The translations under genes were made by a program, and so were the position numbers. A DNA stretch of 64,000 nt, taken from positions 28,434,501 to 28,498,500 of the forward strand of contig NC_086187.1 of assembly GCF_023053635.1 (NCBI RefSeq). Direction: 5' to 3'. The notes under the pieces were generated by a model that saw only the letters and a program-made list of their open reading frames with translations, did no database searches and was not told the DNA's origin. Positions 1 to 14,501 of the stretch are shown here, one piece after another (position 1 is the stretch's first letter; each line of letters opens with the position of its first letter). This DNA is from Elgaria multicarinata webbii. Taxonomy: Eukaryota; Chordata; Lepidosauria; Squamata; Anguidae.

Positions 1-170
1 CAAAGTGTAGGGGCTAAATACGGTGAATCTTTTTGCTTTATTGCACAATTAAGGCAGGATGCAGGGGGGTCCTTCACAATCAAAGCAGATTATAAGGTGG
101 AAAACGTCTGAGTCCTTTGCATGCAATTCGCAGTGATTGCACAGTATAACGCTGGTGTGATAAAGCTCCT
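1..170 (+). repeat. Unclassified interspersed repeat (family R1), 3' part
   Basis: This stretch is clearly similar to 53560-53722 (+) and to the reverse complement of 33046-33190. Shared words include TTTATTGCACAATTAA, CTTCACAATCAAAGCAGATT, GTCCTTTGCATGC and GTGTGATAAAGCTC. The left edge is cut by the window. I could not assign the family. No clear terminal inverted repeat or poly-A tail is visible, so a LINE 3' end, a SINE or a non-autonomous DNA element all remain possible. Confidence 0.75.
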
Positions 171-947
171 TATTAGCCTCTTTACCATATTTAAAGTACT
201 GTTGTTTATTGGTATTTATTTTGCATTTATATCCTGCAAGGACAACAACAACAAAAACAACAACTTGGAAAATGTCATTTCCATGTTCACAAATCCTGAA
301 AATAAGCTGAGACTTTTGGCCTAAAGTTATGCAAACCTAACAAAATATCTACGTAACCATCCAGAAGCTTCTCACACAGGCCATGTGCTTGGCAGAGTTC
401 CTGCTCATCTCCCAATCCTTCCAGTGGGACAGCAGTTTTATATTCTGATGCCTCAGCTGAAGCTCAAGTTGTCACCTCTGCCTTTTTTCTTGGGCAGGGG
501 GAACTCCTAGCCCTATACCAGGTAAAATGTGAACAGGTAAGGAGAGATTTCTCTATCCATGCATGTTCTTGCCAAGGCCTCGCTGAATTTCTGCCTGCCA
601 TATCAAACCGGCCCCTCCAACACTCACGAACCATCGCCCTGAAACACCCTCAAGTACCAACAATTATGGTATTTTGGCAGTTGCAGACTTTTTCAGTTCC
701 TGCCTTTGAGGGCTGGGTGTGATTTCCTGGGCAATGTTATGAATTTTGGGTACATTCCAGATGGCTGGCAACCAATATAGGTTAAAGAGCTCTTGTTGTT
801 AAGAATTGCCAAAAGAACTAGCTGTCATTCATTGGAGGGCTAAACCCTAAAGGAGGCATCTCAAAAGTTGCTGGGCTTTAACTGTAAGCACTATGTCATA
901 CATGAATGGGACACCTCACATACCAGATTACATTTTTAAAAGCTTAC
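171..947. other. TEKT5 intron 3 (left part)
   Basis: This is intronic sequence left of exon 3. I see no further tektin exon, no conserved reading frame and no recognisable repeat in it. Confidence 0.6.
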
Positions 948-5666
<4,719 letters not shown>

Positions 5667-6303
5667 CTAAATCCGTGACTCAGTTACCCAACCTTCCTCG
5701 CCAGTCAGGCCTAGAAAGCAATGCAGCTGCAACTTTTATTTTTCTGCATTACAACTGCTGGCTTATGCACTGTGACTTGGTGATCGTGTCACAAAACATT
5801 AATAGGACATCATGACCACTGTAAGGGGGGTCCTGCAAACCACACTCATCCTGCCAGTTTAAGAGGAAGAGGGGAAAAAACACACCCACGGGCTCAAAAT
5901 AGAAACAGAGCATCTAAATAGGAGGCAGTGTGGCCATATTTTAGAAGTGGTGTAGCATTGTGACTAAAAATGTGACTGGTGAGCCAAAAAGTCCCTCCTG
6001 ATTAAAGCCTAATCATTTAAACCCTGGGCTCAAACACTGGGCTGTCTCTCTCTCAATAACCCAGAGTTCTTGGTTCACACACAATGCTAAACAACCCAGG
6101 GATGGAGCGCCTTTCGATTGTTTAGTAGTTGCTCCTGTTTGCAGTGGCAGCGATCAGGGTAGCATGTTTACTCATTCCCAATGATGTGTGTAGAAAGGAA
6201 TTGAGTTTGAGAGCCAACAACCCAGGGTTTTTTTAAAAAAAACACCTGAGTTGTTGTGACATCCAAACAGGGTCTGTATACAGTAACCGTCTTAAGACAC
6301 AAT

Positions 6304-6359
6304 CTATGCATGTTTAGACAGAAAAAAGTCCATGCGGCCTTCTGTCTAAACATGCATAG
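6304..6359. repeat. Perfect 20-bp inverted repeat with 16-nt loop
   Basis: The arms CTATGCATGTTTAGACAGAA (6304-6323) and its exact reverse complement (6340-6359) flank a 16-nt spacer. Similar terminal words (TGCATGTTT..., GTCTAAACA) bound the element at 52280-52386, so this is probably an internally deleted copy of the same MITE family. Confidence 0.8.
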
Positions 6360-6876
6360 GGTTGCATTATTAAATAACTAAATAAAATAATGCTAAGTAA
6401 ATGTCCTTAGGACTGCACTATTAGTCACAATGCTCCACTGGGTGACTTGGGATAATTTCTTGAGCTGAACTTCTATAACTGTTGGGAATAAAAATCCTGG
6501 CCTAACATTTAGGGCTGTTGTAAGGTTTCTGAGGAAGCATATGTGAAGCGTTTTGATGCTCAAAATGTTCCATACATATGAAAAGTGCCGTTCAATGCTA
6601 ATGATCAAAAAGCAGCTGACGCTGCCCAGCGTACACAGATCTTCACTCTCTGTATCTTGTGAACAACCACATGACGTCATATTGGAAGTTGATTCACTTC
6701 ACTACCAGCAGCAAATGTGGTGGTGGTGGTGGTGGAAATCTGACCCACAACTACTTGCGATATTGCACAAGCAAGCACTCCTTGCACAACCGCTGGTTTC
6801 CCAGTGCAGGGTGGGATTCACACCCCTCAATGTAATAATCTGTTGCTAATTTAGGACACAGACCTATGCGTGTTAA

Positions 6877-6956
6877 GAGAAAGGGCCTACAACTCCCAGC
6901 ATTCCTTGGCTGGCGTAGTCAGCTGGAGCATGCTGGGAGTTGTAGGCCTTTTTCTC
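6877..6956. mobile_element. Hairpin MITE (GGGAGTTGTAG type)
   Basis: The arms GAGAAAGGGCCTACAACTCC (from 6877) and GGGAGTTGTAGGCCTTTTTC (to 6955) pair almost perfectly around a 30-nt loop. The word ACAACTCCCA recurs in many short elements of this window, including the complete hAT-like MITE at 58163-58298. Confidence 0.6.
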
Positions 6957-7319
6957 TCTCTAAACCACACAGAGGATTTTGGCCTTGTTTATTTTTTAAC
7001 TAGACCTGAAGTACTTCCATTTAATTTGGATATTTCGATCTGCCTTCTACATCTTGTTTATTTCCTAGGACGTGTTACTTATTTTAATTATACTAAGGAG
7101 ATTTTTTTTCTTATTATTTTTACATTTCATAGAAATAGAATTGTGACCCATTTTTGTTTTATTCTCTCTGGTTATACTTTTAATAGCTGAGTGTTGTTTT
7201 AAATACATTCGATTGTTTATGTATTGTTTATATATTATTAAATACATTCAATTGTTATTATATACACACTTTGGTTGTTGTTTCCAGCAAGAAAGAGGTT
7301 TATATAAATAGCTTTCAAT

Positions 7320-7490
7320 TACATAATTTTAGCATGTTTTTAGGATGTTTTAAGGATGTTTTAATCATGTATGGTATGTTTTTGGTCAGTTTTTAATGTA
7401 TATTTTATATCATGTTTTTATACTGTTTGTTTTATGCTTTGAAAGGTTTTAGTTTTCAAAGCTTCAGCTATTAGGCGGTATAAAAATGCA

Positions 7491-7553
<63 letters not shown>

Positions 7554-7555
7554 TC
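7320..7555 (+). mobile_element. L2-like LINE 3' end with (AAT)n tail
   Basis: The T-rich stretch resembling the 3' untranslated part of the L2-like element leads into CTTCAGCTATTAGGCGGTAT, then AAAAATGCA, then about nineteen AAT units (7493-7552). The tail hexamer is expanded into a microsatellite. It lies only about 150 bp upstream of the NUBP1 promoter region. Confidence 0.65.
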
Positions 7556-7699
7556 TTTTCATCCTTCAACGGTGCAGGCGTGAGCAATAGTAATGCCTTT
7601 CTCACACACGAAACGTGTGAATGAAAGTCCCGTGTCAAAAGACCCGCAGCGGCGCTTCAAATCCCCCAGAAAACAAAACTCGACTGAGGAGAATCGAAC

Positions 7700-8029
7700 C
7701 ATCCAATCACAAACGCCCGGTGGTGTCACGTGACACAGCAGCTCCCTCGGCCTCCTCCTACCCCGCGCAACACAGCCCTAACAGAATGCGCATGCGCCAT
7801 CAGAATGCGCCGCCGCGACTGCTTCTGCATTCGTCTTTTTTTTTAACAGGGAAGATCTCTTATTATTCGCCTCGCCCCGCCCTCGGAAGTGCGTCACTTG
7901 TTTATCCTCGGGGGAAGCATTTGTGCCGCACACCCGGAAGTGTCTTTCGGAACGAGGGGGACCTTTTTTTCGAGCGAACCCTCGACCGGAAGTGCGCCGT
8001 GTGTGTTTCTTCCGGCAGCTGGTTCCGCC
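7700..8029 (+). promoter_or_regulatory. NUBP1 CpG-rich, TATA-less promoter
   Basis: The GC content and CpG density rise sharply here. Visible motifs are CCAAT (7703-7707), the E-box palindrome GTCACGTGAC (7725-7734), a perfect NRF1-type GCGCATGCGC (7788-7797), three ETS-type CGGAAGTG words on the plus strand (7884-7891, 7935-7942, 7987-7994) and one inverted CTTCCGG (8009-8015). No TATA box is seen. This is the usual make-up of a housekeeping promoter, which fits an essential Fe-S assembly gene. Motif identification is by consensus only. Confidence 0.75.
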
Positions 8030-11000
8030 ATGGCGGAAGGGACCGGGCCGGCCTTGCTGGACGTGCCGCCTCACGGTGAGCAGAAAGGGCGGCGGGAATA
8101 GGTGGGTGGTTAGACGGACAGGTGGGGCCGGGCCCCCGGGCCCTTCCTCCCTCGCGGTCCTCCAACGCGGCTCTTCTCCCCTTTTGTGCCCCCTCAGAAT
8201 GCCCCGGCACCGGCAGCGACCAGGCGGGCAAGGCCGACGCCTGCCAGGGATGCCCCAACCAGGGCCTGTGCGCCTCGGGGCAGCCCGCCGGCCCCGACCC
8301 AGGTAAGGCTGTATTTGTTGGGGGGAGGGGGGAGTTGCCAAGTCGCCTCAGGCTCTGGAAGTCGAGCCAGCTGGCTTGTAGGCCAGTGGGGGCGAGGCCT
8401 AGAGAAGTGTTAGGTTAGTGGGCTCAAGGGGAAGAGCCTAAGAGTAGCCCCATGCTAGGGGCCTCTTCTGATAACTCGGGAGGGGAGGAGTCTAGGAGAT
8501 GGGGCGGGGGCAGTAGCCCCAGGTTAGGGGGCTCCTATGCGGCTCAGAGAGAGAAGTCCAGGAGCTGGAGGTGGGGATGAGGACCCCCAGGTTAAGGGCT
8601 TCCCCTGGTGCCAGAGGGAAAGGAGCCCAGCACCTGGGGGCGAGGACAGGTCGCCTCAGGTTTGGGCCCTTCCCTTGTGGCTGAGATGAAGGAATCGGGG
8701 CCCTGCCAGCAGAAAAGTTGACCGTTTTGCTGTGCCTGCTGCTATCAAAGTTGTAGTGTTTCATTTACAGTGAAAAAAAGAAAACATTCTTTGGCAGCGA
8801 TAGATCTGCTTTATGGTGCTTACTCTGGTGCTTACTCATGGTGCTTACTCTGTACAGCACCATGTACATTGATGGTGCTATATAAATAAATAAATAATAA
8901 TAATAATAATCTGCAACCTAGTCTAGGAGGGATCCCTGGGAACGGAGCGCTCACACGTGCAGCCTTGGGAAAGGGAGATTGTTCATCATAGCATCCTTCC
9001 CGTGCAAATTCAGTGTCTTGCCTTTTTTTTTTCTGTGAAGCTATTGAGGAAATCAAAGAAAAAATGAAAACTGTGAAGCACAAGCTCCTGGTGTTGTCTG
9101 GGAAAGGAGGCGTGGGCAAGAGCACATTCAGCGCTCACTTGGCACATGGCTTAGCAGAGGATGAAACTAAACAGGTGGGTGTGCTGCTTCTGATGCCTTT
9201 CTTAAAAGCCCATACTGTAAGCAGTGGCCAGGCCAGTGGAGAAGGGGGTGAGCAGCCAGGTCCTTCCTGATGAATTATGTCACTGAAATAAATGCTTCGA
9301 AGAGAAATAGCTGCAGAAATAATGTATCTTAGTGGCATTGGTCTGATATTATTTGCTAATTCTTCTAAAGTGAAATAATGCATGACTTCTTTTACAATAT
9401 GTTTTGTTTGTTTATATGCTTCCTTTATTCCATGGAGCTCAAGGCAGCTTACATGGTTTTTCACATGTGCAGTGATGAGAAGATTTAAATTAACAGTACC
9501 AGATTTAAAACAAGAACAGAAAAACTAAAATGAACATTGAATAGCAGCACTTCTTCTGTTGCAACATTCTGTTTCAGGGCCCACTTGTTCTAGTCTAACT
9601 TTCTCTCCCCCCACTCCCTCCCAGGTTGCTGTCCTGGACGTTGACATTTGTGGTCCATCCATCCCTAAAATCATGGGCCTAGAAGGGGAACAGGTATGAC
9701 TTCATGAATAGGCAGTAACATTTTATGGCATTGCCGGATTGGATGTTTCTCAAGGCTTTTGTATGACTTGAAATGCCGTTGCTCTGCAGTCGTCTTTAAG
9801 GCAGCCACAGGAATAACTATGCAGACATAAAAAGCAGAGGTTTTGCTAAATGAGCATGAGGATCCCTTTCAACTTTGCTTCAGTGTTTCTGTTAGTATTG
9901 CACAACTGTTCAGGTTATTAGAAATAGTGAGAACCCACCATGTTTCTGTCACTAATCCTGAGATCTGCTTAATTAAGGTTCATCTAAAATGCTAAAAAGA
10001 ACGTCACTTGGGATCAGTCAACATAAGGTCCAGAAAGAATACTGAATCCTTTGTTGGAATGAGAAAGTGCTGTTAGCAAAAAGCGTATCTGTTTATCTTA
10101 CTAATATGGGTTGCGTACAGCTCCTCTACCCTGTTATGGAAAAGACCTTTAGGTCTCTGGTTCTATTTTCTTTTGTCAAGTGACAGCCTATTATATTGTA
10201 CCGATGTCTAGGCATGCAGCTAGTCCTAGTGAGTTTTGATTCCTGTGGCAACATGACTTTTTTAATTTGTGTTTTTAATTCTTGTTAGCTAACTGTAGTT
10301 CTGCATAAAGATTAACTTTCTAAAATGTTCATATTTTCAGGTTCACCAAAGTGGTTCTGGATGGTCTCCAGTGGTGAGTTATCTGTTTAAATAAAATCCT
10401 CATGATCTTCCTGTTTTATGGAGGTAATGAACTGTGGCCTCCCAGGCAGGCACCTACAGTATCATGAAAGCACAAAGCCTCTTCTGTGTTAAATTGTATT
10501 TGGTTATGAACTATTCTGCACTACCTACTGCTTATTTGCATGTATGTGAAGTTAACTTCATCGTGAAATTAGGCTAAGTACAAGAATATTTATCTTTGTG
10601 CTATATTTTAAACACTAAATGTAATAAGACTACTACAGCCTCATGCACAGGTGCTATAATTTTGTAATCCTCATTATCAGTTTTGCCAAATGTGTATCTG
10701 TTTATTTATTTTTAGTATGTTGAAGAAAATTTAGGCGTTATGTCAGTGGGATTCTTGCTCAGCAGCCTGGATGATGCTGTGATTTGGAGAGGACCTAAAA
10801 AAAATGGTTTGTATCTCACAATGATCAATGCTAACAAAGATGTACATCTCAAAATGCTAGCCATTGAAGTCCAAATGACACCTGCTGCTCTATATCTAAA
10901 ATTTTGGCAAGAAGTTATTGTGTACACCTTCCATAACATTTTAAGCTACTTTCATAGCTTCTTAGCCAACTAATTACATTTATAATACTTTTCATGTGAA

Positions 11001-14000
11001 ATTGCATAGTAGAGCCATACTTGATGCATGTAACTTCAGCCAGCTCAGGGCAGGAGACAATTTGGGGCTAATCTTCAGTTTCAGTTAGTCAGCTTTCAGA
11101 CTTTAGGGATAGTTATTGTTTATTTGATTTATGAATAATATCCCTGGACTGCTTTTCAACAAAGTAAACAGGGCAGTTTACACACAAAAAAAGTTTTAAC
11201 ATTAAAACTAACTAAAATATCTTCAAACCAGAAACTAAAATCACTTAAATGACAATAGTCAGTCAATCTCTGTTTTGGAAAGCAATATTAAGCCTACTTC
11301 AGAGTTCTGCATTTTCTGTGCATTTGATACATCATCATCATCATCATATTCCTTACCTGCTTCTCCACTTGGATCGTGGAATCTCAGTTCTGCTACCTCT
11401 GCTGTTTTCCCACACTGCCCTTGTACTTGTTAAACTAGTCCAGATCTTGAGAAACTTAAAATGTTATTTCCAAAATAAACTATGCAAATAGGAATGTTTT
11501 CTAGAACTGAGTGCTGTTTGTTTGTTTGTTTATTTTAAACTGGCATGTGGTGTGACCCATTCTCAGACAATCTTCCAATTCAGGAGACAGTTAAGCTTTT
11601 AATTTGAGCAATGGAAATGGTGGCCACTTGTTTTTGATTTTTTTTTAAAGTATGGTGAAAATTCAGTTTCACAATTTAACCCTACATTTCATGTTTTTAG
11701 GAATGATTAAGCAATTCCTTCGCGATGTGGACTGGGGTGAAATTGACTACCTTATTGTAGATACGCCTCCAGGAACCTCGGATGAGCACTTATCAATAGT
11801 GCAGTATCTCAGCACCAGTAATATAGACGGGGCAGTGATCATCACCACTCCTCAGGTAAGGTATGTTTAGTGGCTTGAAAGTTAAGTTTAACTTAAGTCT
11901 CAAGTTGAAATTGGACATGAGATTTAACAAATTGAGCTACAATCCTATCCACACTTACCTGAGAGGAAATACTGAGTATGCATGTATAGCATTGTACTGT
12001 CAGTCTTACTAAGTTCTGTCATCCTATTTTTGGATTGACAGAACTTGACATGGCTGGTTGGGGAATGCTGTGAGTTATATGCTTTGCCAGAAAGATGTCC
12101 TACGTGAGATGATGCCCTACTGTGCTTAATTTGCTTTAGCGGCAGAAAGTAAGGATAGATAATCAGTTGCTCATTCCCCTGCATATCCACACTTCAGGGC
12201 CATGCTGCTGATATAACTGGTATTAAGCCTATCATTCTGATTAAAAACACACAGCCTTCTCTCTCTTTTTTCTCTCGAAAGTCCAGTGCACACAATACGT
12301 GTGGAGCAGGGAAAACTAGTGTGGGGTTGATTGAGTTCCTGTCAGAACAGTGAAATGACATATGTCCATATGTAGAAATGATAGAAAGGGCTGCAGAGAC
12401 AGAATTTGAAAAGGGTGGCTGGAACAGTGGTGGGGTGGGGGCAACTTGGTAGAGAGCAGGAATAGGGCAGAGGGGAATAATGTTTGAAGGGGGAGGTTAC
12501 TGGACACAGACCTTACACGGGTAGAGATATATTTGAAAAAAATGTGTTATTTAATAATGCCAAAGGAAGTGAAGCAGGGGGCTACCAGGAGGAGGGCCTT
12601 CTCTGCTGTGGCACCCCGGCTGTGGAATGAGCTCCCTAAGGAGGTTCGCTTGGCACCTACATTATATGCTTTTAGACGCCAGGTGAAGACCTTTTTATTC
12701 TCCCAGCATTTTAACAGTCTATAAATAATTTTTAACTTTGTGTTTTAAATTTGTAATTTTGCATTGCTGCTGTTTTTATCTAGTTGAGTTTTTATATTGT
12801 ATTTTATATTATGGTTTTATACTGTTGTTTTATACTTTGAATGGTTTTAATTTTTGTGAACCGCCCAGAGAGCTCCGGCTATTGGGCGGTATAGAAATGC
12901 AATAAATAAATAAATACATAATATTCTTGGATGGGCTGAATATTAACAGAAATAAGTCACTCTGTTTCTCACGGTTTTCATTTGGATATTTGTGTGGTTC
13001 AAATAAATGTTTTCAAACAAACATGGGTCACCTGAATCAGCCTTCTGTGTGGTTCTTGCGTTGTTCCTTTCTAAACAGGAAGTGGCACTTCAGGACGTTC
13101 GAAAAGAGATAAATTTCTGCCACAAGGTGAAGCTGCCAATCGTAGGAGTTGTCGAAAATATGAGTGGTTTCATATGCCCAAAATGTAAGGTAATGTTTCA
13201 TAGATATATTTTACGCACCATGTTCATTCTTATCCATCAGGGGACATTAAACAGGGGAAAGGGAAAGCCCATTCTTTTGATGAGATACTGCCTTGCATTA
13301 ATCAGAATTTCTCCCAACTTTAAAGTTATTCGTAAGTTATCTTTAAGGCTGGAACCCTGTTGCCACACAAATAGCTGGCATATTAATTCAAAGTCGTTTC
13401 CATATGTGTCTGGTTTTCAATCCCTATTTCCTAGCAGTTATGTGGATCTCCCTGTGCCAAAGCCTGTTAACATAGCGCAGGTTGAGGCAGGCTTAAAGGC
13501 TGAGTATCATCAGTGATGTCTCCTGCAGTGCTAGACTGGCCGGGGGCTTCAAGTGGCAGGGCTAGAGCCCTGTAGAAGAGGGAAGTGATGAATCAGGTGG
13601 CGGACAGGTTCCCTCTCTAATAATGGCACCGTGTGAGAGTTTTAATCCAGTTGGGGTCTGGACTGCAGTATATTTAGCAGTAAAAGGCTAATGAAAGTCT
13701 TTGGAGCAAAAGGTTGGAACCAAAGTCTTTGATGAGGAGGAGGAGGAGGATTTACAGCCTGGAACATGTTTAATGGTGTCTTCCTTTTACAGACAGAGTC
13801 ACAGATATTCCCCGCAACAACTGGAGGTGCAGAGGCGATGTGCCGCAGCCTCAATGTGCCCCTCCTAGGGAAGGTGCCTCTGGACCCTCAAATAGGTAAA
13901 TGCGACCTGACGGAGTCCATTTCACATTTGCTCGTGATCTCACTGAGACTGAACTTCCATGCTAACTTAATACAAAATAGTGCAGACTGGCGGGGAGAAT

Positions 14001-14435
14001 GTCTTAACTGTATCCTTTGGAGCAGGAATGCAACAGAGTGGGAGATAGAAGAGAGACTATTGAGGTAAATGCTGACATTTCTCTCTCTGTGTCGTTCTCT
14101 CGGACTTGGCTGTACTCTTCTCTTGCCTCACCCCACTCAGGGAAAAGCTGTGATCAAGGGCAGTCGTTCTTGTCTGAAGTACCAAATTCTCCAGCCACGT
14201 TGTCCTACAGGCATATCATCCAAAGTAAGTTCTGCACCCTGGAAAGACCTTGCAATACAGAAAGCTTTTGCACGCGCCATATTTCAGTTGTATCTGAGAG
14301 CACATCCTTTGTAGCCCCCAAACGGACACTTCCCACAGCAGTCTTGCTGTTACTCACTTCTCAGAGAGTGACCAGCCAGGTTTACTTCTGAAGCCCTCTT
14401 GCGGCTAGTAAATGAATGGCCTGGTAAAGTGCTGT

Positions 14436-14501
<66 letters not shown>

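Larger units (their letters stand above)
5667..7680. other. TEKT5-NUBP1 intergenic region, distal part
   Basis: This is the divergent spacer between the TEKT5 start (5666) and the NUBP1 promoter. It contains a perfect 20-bp inverted repeat (6304-6359), a hairpin MITE (6877-6956) and an L2-like tail with an (AAT)n run (7320-7555). No coding sequence is recognised. The TEKT5 promoter must lie just right of 5666, but I see no convincing TATA box or RFX site there. Confidence 0.6.

Noticed and set aside
7778-8418. Several long frames around the NUBP1 start
   Set aside because: Stops are rare in CpG-rich sequence. Only the frame joining 8030-8075 to 8198-8302 matches NUBP1.
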